DNA of 64,000 nt from Clostridia bacterium (GCA_017520825.1 JAFXEX010000010.1:1-64000); one strand, 5' to 3'; positions 41,559-51,946 are shown, counted from the first letter of the stretch. Program-made: numbers and translations. The notes: generated by a model not told the origin, from the sequence alone.

Positions 41559-44500
41559 TGGCAGATTTTGTACATCTTCATCTCCATACAGAATATAGCC
41601 TTCTCGACGGCGCCTGCCGTATAGAGAAGCTTTTTGACCGTGTGAAAGAGCACGGTCAGAGCGCCGTTGCCATTACCGACCACGGCGTAATGTACGGAGC
41701 CGTCGATTTTTACAAGGCTGCAAAAAAAGCAGGCGTCAAGGCTATAATCGGCTGTGAGACGTATATGGCGTCAAGAGGTCTCGGAGATAAGCTTTTTTCA
41801 CTTGATAGAGAGAATTATCACTTGGTGCTTCTCGTCAAGAACGAAAAGGGCTACAAAAATCTGATAAAGCTTAACTCAATCGCTCACACAGAGGGCTTTT
41901 ATTCAAAGCCGAGAATAGATATGAAAGCACTTGCAGGGCACAGTGAGGGTCTTATAGCCCTTTCAGCCTGCGTTGGTGGACGTATACCTCAATATATACT
42001 TGCAGGGGACTACGAGGGCGCAAAGAAGCACGCCCTTGAAATGAAGGAAATCTTCGGCGAGGATTTTTATCTTGAAATTCAGGACCACTCCATTGCCGAG
42101 GAGGCAATCGTCACCTCGTCTCTTGTCAGACTTTCAAGAGAGACGGGAATACCTCTTGTTGCCACCAACGACGTTCACTATCTTGATAAATCGGATGCCG
42201 AAAGCCACGCAGTGCTCATGTGCATACAGACCAACACCACGGTAGACCAGGGCAGACCCATGGGCTTTTCCACCGACGAGTTTTATTTAAAGTCCACCGA
42301 GGAAATGTACGAGCTTTTTTCGGCGCATAGAGAAGCCTTGGAGAACACCGTTAAGATTGCCGATAAATGTAATTTTGATTTTGATTTCAACTCCCATTTT
42401 CTGCCCTCCTTCAAAAACGACGAGGGAATGGAAAACGAGGATTATCTTAAAAAGCTTGTCCGAGAGGGACTTGACAGAATAGTGAGAGAAAAGCATATAG
42501 ACTCACAGCTTGCCGAGGAGTACAGAAGCCGAGTGGACTACGAGCTTTCGGTAATAATACAGATGGGCTTTTGCGAGTATTTTCTCATCGTCCGAGACTT
42601 CGTTAATTTTGCAAAAACTCATTCTATCCCGGTAGGTCCGGGCAGAGGCTCGGGCGCAGGCAGTCTTTGTGCCTACTGCCTTGGAATTACGGGTATCGAC
42701 CCCATAAAGCACAATCTTCTCTTTGAAAGGTTTTTAAACCCCGAGAGGGTGAGTATGCCCGACTTCGACATCGACTTTTGTCAGGACAGACGCCACGAGG
42801 TAATAGAGTACGTTGAAGAAAAGTACGGCGCCTCTCACGTGTCTAAAATTATCACCTTCAATACAATGGCTGCAAGAGCCGTCGTCCGTGACGTAGGCAG
42901 AGCGCTGGGAATGTCCTATGCAGACGTTGACGCCGTGGCGCGACTTATACCACGAGCCCTTGATATGACTATCGACAAGGCGCTTGACGAGGTACCCGAG
43001 CTTCTGGATATGTACAAGGGCTATCCCGACGTAAAAAATCTCATCAATATAGCGCGCACCCTTGAGGGAATGCCGAGACACGCATCAATTCACGCAGCAG
43101 CAGTGGTTATTACCGACCACCCCGTCAGCGAATACGTACCCCTTTGTATGAGCTCCGACCAGGTTATAACCCAATATTCAATGAACACCATAGCCGACCT
43201 TGGACTTTTGAAAATAGATTTTCTCGGGCTTCGCTATCTGACGGTTATTGATACTGCCGTCAAAATGATAAAAAAGACCGACCAAGCCTTTGACCTTGAT
43301 AAAATAGACCTTCAGGACAAAAGCGTATTCGATTATATATCAACGGGAAATACTACGGGTATGTTCCAGATAGAATCCCGAGGTATGAAGGACCTTATTA
43401 CAAGGCTGGGTCCACGCTCGGTTGAGGATATTACGGCAGCTATCGCCCTGTTCCGTCCCGGTCCTATGGACGCAATTCCCCGATACATTGAAAACAGCCG
43501 TAACAGAGGGTCAATAGCTTATAAAATTCCGGCTTTAAAGGATATACTTTCGGTTACCTACGGATGTATAGTATATCAGGAGCAGGTAATGCAGATATTC
43601 AGAGCCTTGGCAGGCTATTCCTACGGACACGCCGATATCGTGCGCCGTGCAATGGCGAAGAAAAAGGCAGACGTTATGGAGAACGAGCGAGGCACCTTCA
43701 TAAACGGTTGCGTGGAGAGGGGAGTGGACAAGGCTGACGCAGTTGAAATCTTTGACGAAATGTCGGAGTTTGCAAAGTACGCCTTCAACAAATCCCACGC
43801 CTGCGCCTATAGCTATCTGACCTATCAGACGGCATATCTGAAATACTATTATCCTGCGCAGTATATGGCGGCGCTTATCACCTCTACTCTCGACGACGAG
43901 GAAAAGGTAAACTTTTACGTTGCCGAATGTAAGTCCCTTGGTATCAAGGTGCTACCACCAAGCATTAACGAAAGTAACGCAGGCTTTGATATTACGGGTA
44001 AGGCAATACGCTTCGGACTGCTTGCAGTTAAAAACGTGGGTGTGAATTTCGTCACTGCCCTTTGCGCCGAGCGTCAGAACGGACCCTTTAAGAGCTACGA
44101 GGACTTTATTTTGAGAATGTCCTCAAAATCCCTTAACCGAAAGATGATAGAAAGCCTCATATGGTCGGGCGCTCTGGACTGCTTCGGTAAAACACGCTCA
44201 CAGATGGCGTGCGTGCTTGAGGATGCAATCAACACAGTCACCGATATGAACAGACGGAACGTCACGGGTCAGATGGACCTCTTTTCAGAGCCCGACAGTA
44301 ACGAGACGGTGCTCACCCTGAACTATCCCGATTTGAGAGAGGACACCCTTTCCGAGCGACTTGCAATGGAAAAGCAGATAACCGGCGTATACCTTTCGGG
44401 GCATCCCCTTGACGCTTATTCAAAGCACAGACGGCAATGCGCCACAATCTCGGACATCAGGGATTCCCTTGAAAACGCATCACCCGACTACCGAGAGGGG

Positions 44501-45076
44501 CAGGTGGTGGACATTCTGGGAATTGTGGGAAGCAAAAAGGTGAAGGAAACCAAAAACGGAGCTATAATGGCATTCGTCAACTTCCTTGACGTTTCAACCT
44601 CGGCAGAGGTGGTGGTGTTCCCCAAAACCTTCGAGTCCTCGTCCTATATGCTTGAGGCAGACAAGGTGCTTGTGGCAAGGTGCGAGATTTCACTTAAGGA
44701 CGACGAGCTGAAGCTTCTGGCAAGGAGCTTTACGGTGGCAGTCCCCGATGAAAAATTCACCGAGGAAATGGAGAAAAGGGGTGTGGCAGAAAAGCCACGC
44801 TTCAATAAAACCGTCACTCCCGAAAGCCTTGGCATAAAGACGGAAAAGGCAGGGGAGGGCAAAAAGCTTTATCTCAGGCTAAAAACCAACGATAAGGCGC
44901 TTATAAAGCGTATCAGCGCTCTGGTGTCCATATTCAGTGGCACAACCGAGGTAATTCTGTATATCGGAGATGAGCGCAAATATATAAAGCTGGTAGGTGG
45001 CGGAATTGACCTTTCGGATGAGGTCATAGCCGACCTTACACGGCTTATAGGTCAGGAAAACGTAGTTGTAAAATAA
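41558..45076 (+). CDS. dnaE: DNA polymerase III alpha subunit DnaE
   Basis: 1172 residues. The N-terminal PHP domain (residues 1-210) has the ligand-rich start (VHLHLHTEYSLLDGACRIEK). The C-family polymerase palm has the catalytic Asp pair in MPDFDIDFCQDRRHEV and the PGRGSGAGSLCAYCLGITGI segment. These are followed by the fingers, the helix-hairpin-helix region (about 820-900) and the OB-fold (about 990-1070). In Firmicutes DnaE synthesises primers and lagging strands beside PolC. The start overlaps the whiA stop. Confidence 0.97.
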   Translation: MADFVHLHLHTEYSLLDGACRIEKLFDRVKEHGQSAVAITDHGVMYGAVDFYKAAKKAGVKAIIGCETYMASRGLGDKLFSLDRENYHLVLLVKNEKGYKNLIKLNSIAHTEGFYSKPRIDMKALAGHSEGLIALSACVGGRIPQYILAGDYEGAKKHALEMKEIFGEDFYLEIQDHSIAEEAIVTSSLVRLSRETGIPLVATNDVHYLDKSDAESHAVLMCIQTNTTVDQGRPMGFSTDEFYLKSTEEMYELFSAHREALENTVKIADKCNFDFDFNSHFLPSFKNDEGMENEDYLKKLVREGLDRIVREKHIDSQLAEEYRSRVDYELSVIIQMGFCEYFLIVRDFVNFAKTHSIPVGPGRGSGAGSLCAYCLGITGIDPIKHNLLFERFLNPERVSMPDFDIDFCQDRRHEVIEYVEEKYGASHVSKIITFNTMAARAVVRDVGRALGMSYADVDAVARLIPRALDMTIDKALDEVPELLDMYKGYPDVKNLINIARTLEGMPRHASIHAAAVVITDHPVSEYVPLCMSSDQVITQYSMNTIADLGLLKIDFLGLRYLTVIDTAVKMIKKTDQAFDLDKIDLQDKSVFDYISTGNTTGMFQIESRGMKDLITRLGPRSVEDITAAIALFRPGPMDAIPRYIENSRNRGSIAYKIPALKDILSVTYGCIVYQEQVMQIFRALAGYSYGHADIVRRAMAKKKADVMENERGTFINGCVERGVDKADAVEIFDEMSEFAKYAFNKSHACAYSYLTYQTAYLKYYYPAQYMAALITSTLDDEEKVNFYVAECKSLGIKVLPPSINESNAGFDITGKAIRFGLLAVKNVGVNFVTALCAERQNGPFKSYEDFILRMSSKSLNRKMIESLIWSGALDCFGKTRSQMACVLEDAINTVTDMNRRNVTGQMDLFSEPDSNETVLTLNYPDLREDTLSERLAMEKQITGVYLSGHPLDAYSKHRRQCATISDIRDSLENASPDYREGQVVDILGIVGSKKVKETKNGAIMAFVNFLDVSTSAEVVVFPKTFESSSYMLEADKVLVARCEISLKDDELKLLARSFTVAVPDEKFTEEMEKRGVAEKPRFNKTVTPESLGIKTEKAGEGKKLYLRLKTNDKALIKRISALVSIFSGTTEVILYIGDERKYIKLVGGGIDLSDEVIADLTRLIGQENVVVK

Positions 45077-45088
45077 TTGGAGGAAATA

Positions 45089-47641
45089 ATGAAAAAGCAA
45101 AAGAGACAGGGAAAAATTCCCACAAGGAGCGTGCTGAAGGGCGTGCTTAATACCTTCCTTACCATTCTCCTTATTGGTATGATAACGGGAACTATCGTGG
45201 GAATGGCGTTGCTCATATATATCAAGGATTATATCAACACCGATTATGACATAGAAAATCTTAAGCTTGACCTTGACCAGACCACGTCTATATACTATAT
45301 GGACTACACCGACGAGGAAAGAACGGTGGGAAATTGGGTGGAATGGGAGGAGGAGAGAATTCACGGCAGTGAAAACAGACTCTGGGTCTCCTACAAGAAC
45401 ATTCCCGAAAACCTTATCAACGCCTTCGTTGCCATTGAGGACCAGCGCTTCTGGGACCACAAGGGAGTTGACTGGAGGAGAACTGCAGGCGCCGTTTTGC
45501 AGGTAGTAAAAACGGGCTCCTTCGGATACGGTGGCTCTACCATTACCCAACAGCTTATTAAAAACGTAACGGGAGATAAGGACGTAAAAATTCAGCGTAA
45601 GCTTGAGGAAATCTTCCGTGCCCTTTCTCTTGAGAAGAAGAAGAGCAAGGAGGACATTCTTGAGATGTACCTCAACACCATATATCTTTCACAGGGCTGC
45701 AGTGGAGTACAGTCGGCTGCAAACTTCTATTTCCATAAGGACGTTTCCGACCTTACCCTTGCCGAATGTGCTTGTATCGCATCAATTACCAACCGGCCCA
45801 CCTACTACGACCCTATTCAGAATCCCGACAACAACAAATACAGACGTGACGTAATTCTCGACCAGATGCTTGAGCAGAAGTATATCAGTCAGAGCGAGCA
45901 CGATGCAGCCGTTGCCGAGGAGCTTGTGTTCTTTACTGCCGAGGACGTGGAGGAGGAAGAAAGCGACAACACCTACGTTCACTCCTGGTTCGTTGAGACC
46001 CTTATCGCCGACGTTATATCCGACCTTATGGAAGAAAAGGGACTTGACGAGAGCACTGCTACCCAGATGGTTTATTCGGGTGGACTTAAGATATACTCCA
46101 CCGTTGACGTAGGCGTTCAGAGAGCTATGGAGGAGGTTTTTGAAAACGAAGAAAACTACCCCGAGCTTCAGGGCGTTCAGCCTCAGGCGGCAATGATAGT
46201 TATAAACCCCTACAACAGTAACGTGCTGGGCGTTATAGGCGCAAGAGGTGAGAAAACCACCAACGGAGGCTGGAATAACGTAACCATGTCCCAGCGTCAG
46301 CCGGGCTCATCATTCAAGCCCATTGCAGTCTACTCTCAGGCTATCGAAAACGGAATAGCTACCTATTCCACCATAGTTGACGATTACCCCTACAACGTAA
46401 ACCCTGCCACCGGCAAGGCGTGGCCCTCCAATTCTCCCAATACCTATAAGGGCTATACCAGCGTTTGCGATGCAATTATCCGTTCGGTCAACACGGTTGC
46501 CGTGCGTCTCCTTGACAAAATAGGCATTGAAAATTCCTTCTATTTCCTCAGGGATAAATTCAGAATTTCCACCATAGTGGAGCGTGTGGGCACCAAGGGC
46601 GATATGGGACTTTCCATGGCGCTTGGAGGTCTTACCTACGGCGTAAATATGCGTGACATCGCCACTGCCTACGGCACCTTTGCAAATTCGGGAATATACA
46701 CCCCCTCCAGAACCTATATCAAGGTTTGCGACTCTCAGGGAAATATAATTTTAAGTAACGAGGAAAAGGGCGAGGTAATACTCAGTCAGTCCACTGCCCA
46801 GGTTATGACCAAAATGCTTTCCGAGGTTGCCGACCCCACGGGCTACGGTACGGCGCGCAGACTTACAGTTACCAAGAACGTTGAGGTTGCTGCAAAGACG
46901 GGTACCACCAACGATAACAAGGATATTTATTTCGTAGGATATACACCCTACTTCCTTGGCGCAGTATGGTTTGGCTACGAGCAGCCCAGATACCTTCCAA
47001 ACCTTGTCCCAAGCCCCTCACTCACCCTTTGGGATATGGTAATGCTCAAAATTCACGAGCAATACGTGGAGGACGACAAGAACGGAATTACCGACCTTAA
47101 GAAATTTGATTATTCCGATTTGGTTTCCTATAGATACTGCAGAGATTCGGGACTTCTCCCGGGTGAGTATTGCTCTCTCGACCCCAGAGGCTCAAGAATT
47201 TCTACCGGCTACGGCACCAAGGACAGCATTCCTACGGCGACCTGCGACAAGCACGTTCCCGTACAGTGGTGTACCGAAACAGGCGCCGTTGCAGGTTCAG
47301 GCTGTCCCTCGAACAAGGTGGTAACCATTGCACTCGTTAAAAACGAGGAAAGACGCCTTGAAAGGAACGCTCCCGTAACCGATGCGCAGTACACCTATAT
47401 GGACGTGCCTGCAGATTATATTTATCCCACCGAAACCGACGTGCCCTTCTATATCAATTTGTATATCAACGGCACTTATCCGGGATATACTGCAGACGTC
47501 AAGCGTCCCATAAACAGCTGGTGCGTTGAGCATAACGGCGAGAACACTGAATCCTGGGAGGCACTCTGCCTGAAGTACCATGAGGAGCATCCCGAGGAAT
47601 TTGAGGACGAGGAAAGCGAAGAAGAGACGGAAAATGAATAA
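45089..47641 (+). CDS. Class A penicillin-binding protein (PBP1A type)
   Basis: Bifunctional peptidoglycan glycosyltransferase/transpeptidase. 850 residues from ATG 45089 (GGAGG 6 bases upstream); an upstream in-frame TTG overlaps the ribosome binding site and is not used. One membrane segment (about 22-46). Glycosyltransferase motif IEDQRFWDHKGVDWRRTAGA and GGSTITQQLIKN. Transpeptidase motifs: SSFKP (S-x-x-K), SVNTV (S-x-N) and AAKTGTT (K-T-G). The C-terminal tail is very acidic and overlaps the next gene by 8 bases. Confidence 0.96.
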   Translation: MKKQKRQGKIPTRSVLKGVLNTFLTILLIGMITGTIVGMALLIYIKDYINTDYDIENLKLDLDQTTSIYYMDYTDEERTVGNWVEWEEERIHGSENRLWVSYKNIPENLINAFVAIEDQRFWDHKGVDWRRTAGAVLQVVKTGSFGYGGSTITQQLIKNVTGDKDVKIQRKLEEIFRALSLEKKKSKEDILEMYLNTIYLSQGCSGVQSAANFYFHKDVSDLTLAECACIASITNRPTYYDPIQNPDNNKYRRDVILDQMLEQKYISQSEHDAAVAEELVFFTAEDVEEEESDNTYVHSWFVETLIADVISDLMEEKGLDESTATQMVYSGGLKIYSTVDVGVQRAMEEVFENEENYPELQGVQPQAAMIVINPYNSNVLGVIGARGEKTTNGGWNNVTMSQRQPGSSFKPIAVYSQAIENGIATYSTIVDDYPYNVNPATGKAWPSNSPNTYKGYTSVCDAIIRSVNTVAVRLLDKIGIENSFYFLRDKFRISTIVERVGTKGDMGLSMALGGLTYGVNMRDIATAYGTFANSGIYTPSRTYIKVCDSQGNIILSNEEKGEVILSQSTAQVMTKMLSEVADPTGYGTARRLTVTKNVEVAAKTGTTNDNKDIYFVGYTPYFLGAVWFGYEQPRYLPNLVPSPSLTLWDMVMLKIHEQYVEDDKNGITDLKKFDYSDLVSYRYCRDSGLLPGEYCSLDPRGSRISTGYGTKDSIPTATCDKHVPVQWCTETGAVAGSGCPSNKVVTIALVKNEERRLERNAPVTDAQYTYMDVPADYIYPTETDVPFYINLYINGTYPGYTADVKRPINSWCVEHNGENTESWEALCLKYHEEHPEEFEDEESEEETENE

Positions 47642-48257
47642 TTCAAGCCAAGCTTTTTGGTACTGCCGTGCAGTCACGGCAGTTACCGTTCTGGCAGTGT
47701 CCTTGAGCCTTTGGGATTTCAGGGGGCTTGTTGGCGCCGTGATAAAATACGCCTTGTTTTTGTTGCTCACTCTTTTCGTGGGCTTCGATTTCAAGGCGCA
47801 AAGAGGCGCATTTTTCAAAAGGCATACCGTTTTTTGCCTTTGCCTTATGCTGACTTTTACCGTAATCCTTTCCTTCGTGTTACCCTCAAAGGGGCAGGAG
47901 GTACGCCTTGACCCCATAGGCATAATATCGGTTACCCTGCTTGCGCCCGTTTTTGAGGAGCTGTTTTTCCGTGGCGCTCTTATACAGCTGTCAAACTCAC
48001 GCTTTGGCTTGATATTCTCTTCGGTTGTTTTTGCCCTCTTTCACGGCAGTACCTTTTTTCAAGCACTACTGCTTGGGTTAGCGCTATCCTATTTTTATAT
48101 ATCGTCCAAGCGAATTACGGTTTCTATCCTTTGCCATATGGCGAATAATATTCTGGCGCTTGTTTGTATGGAATACGATATACGCATACCCGTTCTGATT
48201 TTGTCTGTAGCTTTAGCCGTAATAACAGGAGTGAAGTATGAAAAAAAGGTATTATAA
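47634..48257 (+). CDS. CPBP-family intramembrane metalloprotease
   Basis: 207 residues with about six membrane segments. The CAAX-protease/bacteriocin-processing motifs are present: EELFFRG (Glu-Glu and Arg), FALFHG (His) and LCHMANN (His/Asn). It likely cleaves prenylated or membrane peptides, or serves as self-immunity; the substrate is unknown. The chosen ATG lies in the last codons of the PBP gene. Its 3' end overlaps the next gene by 20 bases, in a tight run of overlapping genes. Confidence 0.9.
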   Translation: MNNSSQAFWYCRAVTAVTVLAVSLSLWDFRGLVGAVIKYALFLLLTLFVGFDFKAQRGAFFKRHTVFCLCLMLTFTVILSFVLPSKGQEVRLDPIGIISVTLLAPVFEELFFRGALIQLSNSRFGLIFSSVVFALFHGSTFFQALLLGLALSYFYISSKRITVSILCHMANNILALVCMEYDIRIPVLILSVALAVITGVKYEKKVL

Positions 48258-49119
48258 GGACATAGAGCGTGCTCCCTTCAGCTTCGTCTTTGAGGATAGT
48301 CCTCTTGAGCTGATAGACAGAACGGCGTGCTACGATATCGAGAGCTTTGAGTATTTTCTCAAGGTCAGAATGAAAAACGTTTCAAGCCGACCTATTGCAT
48401 CGGTCAAGGTGAGAATAAGCCTCTATCAAAGCTCCAACGTGCCCTATAAGAAAATCAACTACGTCTACAAGGTAAAAGGAAACAAGAAAGCTTCCTCGGA
48501 CATAATAGGCGAGAACGATTACATACCCCTTCCCGAAAGCTTTTATAAAAGCCTTGATTTTACCATCGTCAGCGTTACCTTTGCCGACGGAGAGACCCTT
48601 ATATTAAATCTCTCCTCGTCAAAAAAGCCCAAGCTTATTGCAGAGCAACCCAGCCATATCGTCACTGCCTGCGAGCTGATTGACGATAGCGAGAGCATAA
48701 GGGATAAGCACCCTGCAATTATTTTTCCACAGTTCGGCGAATCGGCGTGGATATGCTGTTGCTCCCATAAGAACAGAGCCGAGGCAGAGCGTTGCGAGGT
48801 GTGTACCAGAGGTCGTGACGACCTTAAGGAAGCCTTCTCCATGGAAAACCTGAACCGTGTGGCATATAACGAAGCCCACGGAGTTGCAACCATGACTCAA
48901 AGGCGTGTCAAGGGCGAGTTTCTTGACAAGCGTGAGCCAAGGGTGATTGACACCCAAAAGGAAAATCTGATTGAAGAGCAAAAGAAAAAGGTGGAAAAGA
49001 GAGAACGATATAAGGACAAGATGCGCATTCAGGCGCTTCCACGCATAGCGCTTTATTTCGTGCTTGCCTACCTTTTGTACTTTCTACTTTGCTGGATATT
49101 TGGAGTACTACCTCAATGA
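48238..49119 (+). CDS. Zinc-ribbon membrane protein of unknown function
   Basis: 293 residues. A beta-rich N-terminal part (about 1-130) is followed by a zinc ribbon with cysteines in SAWICCCSHKN and AERCEVCTRG (about 176-200). Then comes a highly charged helical region, and a C-terminal membrane anchor (about 270-289). The pattern suggests a cytoplasmic sensor or adaptor tethered to the membrane. AGGAG precedes the ATG inside the previous gene, and the stop overlaps tadA by 4 bases. No named family recognised. Confidence 0.78.
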   Translation: MKKRYYKDIERAPFSFVFEDSPLELIDRTACYDIESFEYFLKVRMKNVSSRPIASVKVRISLYQSSNVPYKKINYVYKVKGNKKASSDIIGENDYIPLPESFYKSLDFTIVSVTFADGETLILNLSSSKKPKLIAEQPSHIVTACELIDDSESIRDKHPAIIFPQFGESAWICCCSHKNRAEAERCEVCTRGRDDLKEAFSMENLNRVAYNEAHGVATMTQRRVKGEFLDKREPRVIDTQKENLIEEQKKKVEKRERYKDKMRIQALPRIALYFVLAYLLYFLLCWIFGVLPQ

Positions 49120-49592
49120 AAGAATACTTTATGAAAAAAGCCCTGCACTATGCAAGGCTTGCAGGTAAGAGGGGAGAGACCCCCGTGGGCGCAGTTATAG
49201 TCAGAAATGGCGAAATCGTATCCTGGGGCTACAACACCCGAGAAACTGCAAAAAACGCAATCCGTCACGCCGAAATAACTGCCATTGACAGAGCCTGCAA
49301 AAGACTTGGTGGCTGGCGCTTGTGGGAGTGCGAAATGTACGTCACCCTTGAGCCCTGCCCCATGTGTGCAGGCGCAATAATAAACTCTCGCATCAGAAAG
49401 GTGTACTTCGGCGCCTACGATAAAAAGGCAGGCTGTTTTGGAAGCGTTACCGATATGAACGCTCTGCCCTTCAACCATCATCCAGAGGTGGAGGGTGGCG
49501 TGATGCAGGAGGAATGCTCGGAGGTTTTAAGTGAATTTTTTAAAAAGCTACGTAAAGAAAGAAGGAAAGACGCAGATGAACAAAATAATTGA
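49116..49592 (+). CDS. tadA: tRNA adenosine(34) deaminase
   Basis: Deaminates the wobble adenosine of tRNA-Arg to inosine. 158 residues from ATG 49116 (GGAG 13 bases upstream). Zinc and catalytic motifs are HAEITAIDRA (His, Glu) and PCPMCAGAI (two Cys). Also conserved is NTRETAKNAIRHAE. The start overlaps the stop of the zinc-ribbon gene as ATGA, and the end overlaps the next gene by 17 bases. Confidence 0.95.
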   Translation: MKEYFMKKALHYARLAGKRGETPVGAVIVRNGEIVSWGYNTRETAKNAIRHAEITAIDRACKRLGGWRLWECEMYVTLEPCPMCAGAIINSRIRKVYFGAYDKKAGCFGSVTDMNALPFNHHPEVEGGVMQEECSEVLSEFFKKLRKERRKDADEQNN

Positions 49593-50382
49593 CTTCCATA
49601 CACACCCCTTTATAAATGAGGGACAGAACATATGTACATATCGCAGTGACGTGGGAGTGAGCTTTGAGGACACGCCGAAGTATATGAAGGACCTTGGAGT
49701 CACCACTGTCTGTGGCTCGATAATCAATAACTTTACTATCGAAAATATGACCTGGTCAGACGTTGAGGCTTTAAACAACGAAGCCCTGAAGCTTGCTGAA
49801 ATATGGCGTGGCTTTTACGTTCCCGGCTTTCACGTTCATCCCCACTATCTCAAGGAGTCCCTTGCCGAGATAGAACGTATGCACAAGCTTGGCGTAAATC
49901 TTATAGGTGAGCTTATCCCTTACGGCTTTGGCTGGACAGATTACGCATCCAAGGCTATGGACGAGATACTTGACCTTGCCTTGCAGTATAATATGATATT
50001 CAACTTCCATACCATGTACGAGGACACCGTTGATAAAATGGTGGAGAAGCACCCTAACAATATAATCGTTGCTGCCCACCCGGGCGAATACCCCGACTTT
50101 ATGGGACACCTTGAAAGAATGAAGAAGAGCGAAAACTATTACCTCGACCTTTCGGGCACGGGAGTTTTCAGACAGGGTATGCTTGCCTACGGAATAAAGA
50201 AGTTTGGCGCCGAGAGATTTCTCTACGGCTCGGATTTCCCCGTGTGCAATCCTGCAGTTTTCGTGGGTGGCGTAGGGCTTGACAGTCTTGTCAGCGACGC
50301 CGACAAGGAAAAGGTATTCTATACCAACGCCGACGCCCTTCTTAAAAGAACGGACAATTCATTCTATGAAAATGCAGAATAA
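49576..50382 (+). CDS. Amidohydrolase-family TIM-barrel protein
   Basis: 268 residues. Motifs DFHTHPF at the N terminus, PGFHVHPH, FNFHTMYED, AAHPGEYPD and YGSDFPV give the amidohydrolase-2 pattern. The start is ATG 49576, inside the end of tadA; an open frame extends 15 codons upstream but lacks a ribosome binding site. It is the same length as the amidohydrolase at 36863 and similar in plan, but not a close copy. Substrate unknown. Confidence 0.87.
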   Translation: MNKIIDFHTHPFINEGQNICTYRSDVGVSFEDTPKYMKDLGVTTVCGSIINNFTIENMTWSDVEALNNEALKLAEIWRGFYVPGFHVHPHYLKESLAEIERMHKLGVNLIGELIPYGFGWTDYASKAMDEILDLALQYNMIFNFHTMYEDTVDKMVEKHPNNIIVAAHPGEYPDFMGHLERMKKSENYYLDLSGTGVFRQGMLAYGIKKFGAERFLYGSDFPVCNPAVFVGGVGLDSLVSDADKEKVFYTNADALLKRTDNSFYENAE

Positions 50383-50426
50383 ATTTAAAATAATTAGATA
50401 ATTAATAAAAAATTTTAGAAAAAATC

Positions 50427-50455
50427 TTTACAACTGACAGAGTTTGATATATAAT
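50427..50455 (+). promoter_or_regulatory. Promoter for the CofE-like gene
   Basis: TTTACA (50427-50432), 17-bp spacer, TATAAT (50450-50455). Confidence 0.8.
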
Positions 50456-50514
50456 ATAATGTATTTTGAATTACCGGGACAGAATCTTGGTGAAAAATGA
50501 GGAGTGTTAAAACT

Positions 50515-51708
50515 ATGAGCCGTACAATCGGTACAGTTTCACGTGGCGTTCGTGCGCCAATTATAAGAAAAGGTGACGATATAGTTAAAATCGTAACCGA
50601 ATCAGTGCTTGAAGCATCAAAGGATGCAGGCTTTGAAATTCAGAACAGAGATATTATTGCAATGACGGAGGCTATAGTTGCCCGTGCGCAGGGTAACTAC
50701 GCATCGGTTGACGATATTGCCGCCGACGTTAAGGCAAAGCTTGGTGGAGAGACGGTTGGCGTTATTCTTCCCATACTCAGCCGTAACCGTTTCGCTATTT
50801 GTCTCAGAGGTATTTCTATGGGCGAAAAGAAGGTGGTCCTTCAGCTCTCATACCCCTCCGACGAGGTAGGAAACCACCTTATCAGCCTTGACGCTCTTGA
50901 CGAAAAGGGAGTAGACCCCTACCGTGACGTTCTCGACCTTAAGCGCTACCGTGAGCTTTTCGGTTATGAGAAGCACACCTTTACGGGCGTTGATTACGTA
51001 GAGTACTACGAGGGACTTATAAAGGGTTGTGGAGCAGAGGTAGAGATTATTTTTGCCAACGACCCCAGAGCAATTCTTAATTACACCAAGAACGTTATTA
51101 ACTGTGACATTCACACCCGTCAGCGTACCAAGAGAATTCTCCGTGCTGCAGGCGCAGAGAGGGTATTCGGACTTGACGAGATACTCAACGCTCCCGTAAA
51201 CGGAAGTGGATACAACGCAGACTACGGACTTCTCGGCTCCAACAAGGCGACCGAGGACCAGGTTAAGCTTTTCCCCAGAGACTGTCAGCCCGTGGTTGAT
51301 GCAATTCAGAAGAATATATTTGACGCAACCGGCAAGACCGTTGAGGTGATGGTTTACGGTGACGGTGCATTCAAGGACCCCGTTGGAAAGATTTGGGAGC
51401 TTGCAGACCCCGTTGTTTCTCCTGCTTATACCTCGGGACTTGAGGGAACACCCAACGAGCTGAAGCTTAAGTACCTTGCAGATAACGAGTTCGCAGGACT
51501 TTCAGGCAACGAGCTTAAGGAAGCAATCAAGGATAAAATTAAGGCTAAGGACAGCGACCTGGTAGGAAAGATGGCAAGCGAGGGAACTACACCCCGACGC
51601 CTTACCGACCTTATCGGTTCACTTTGCGACCTGACCTCAGGCTCGGGCGACAAGGGTACGCCTATTGTTTATATTCAGGGTTACTTCGATAACTACACCA
51701 CAGAATAA
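50515..51708 (+). CDS. CofE-like (coenzyme F420-0:L-glutamate ligase family) protein
   Basis: 398 residues. The family in archaea and actinobacteria adds glutamate to F420-0. In Clostridia, stand-alone homologues such as this occur without other F420 genes, so the true substrate here is uncertain. Recognisable segments are NRDIIAMTEAIVARAQGNYA, AVILPILSRNRFA-like VGVILPILSRN, and the metal/nucleotide region FANDPRAIL. An ATG six codons earlier exists, but AGGAGTG is placed for the chosen ATG. Monocistronic, with its own promoter and a shared terminator. Confidence 0.85.
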   Translation: MSRTIGTVSRGVRAPIIRKGDDIVKIVTESVLEASKDAGFEIQNRDIIAMTEAIVARAQGNYASVDDIAADVKAKLGGETVGVILPILSRNRFAICLRGISMGEKKVVLQLSYPSDEVGNHLISLDALDEKGVDPYRDVLDLKRYRELFGYEKHTFTGVDYVEYYEGLIKGCGAEVEIIFANDPRAILNYTKNVINCDIHTRQRTKRILRAAGAERVFGLDEILNAPVNGSGYNADYGLLGSNKATEDQVKLFPRDCQPVVDAIQKNIFDATGKTVEVMVYGDGAFKDPVGKIWELADPVVSPAYTSGLEGTPNELKLKYLADNEFAGLSGNELKEAIKDKIKAKDSDLVGKMASEGTTPRRLTDLIGSLCDLTSGSGDKGTPIVYIQGYFDNYTTE

Positions 51709-51710
51709 AC

Positions 51711-51946
51711 GGCTTCATATTTGGGCTAAAACCGAAAATGAAAATATAAATAAAGTTAAAGTAGTGTGTTCGCGACTGTTAGAAAGCGTGAACACACTTC
51801 TTCATTGTTACAGACCTTTCAAGGTAGAAAGCTTCGCTTTCTTTCATCTGTGAAAATTTCATTTTCTTCGCGTGTTGCTCGGACTGGCGTACCGTTGTAC
51901 GCCTACGCCTTCGCACTACGCGATTTTATCTCCAAATCTGTGCGCC
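51711..51946 (+). repeat. Family C element, full copy after the CofE-like gene
   Basis: About 236 bp beginning 3 bases after the stop codon. Ends GGCTTCATATTTGGGCT and CTCCAAATCTGTGCGCC. Internal hairpins GAAAGCTTCGCTTTC and GGCGTACCGTTGTACGCC, plus a GTGTTCGC/GCGTGAACAC pair. Same orientation as the copy at 24643. Confidence 0.75.
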
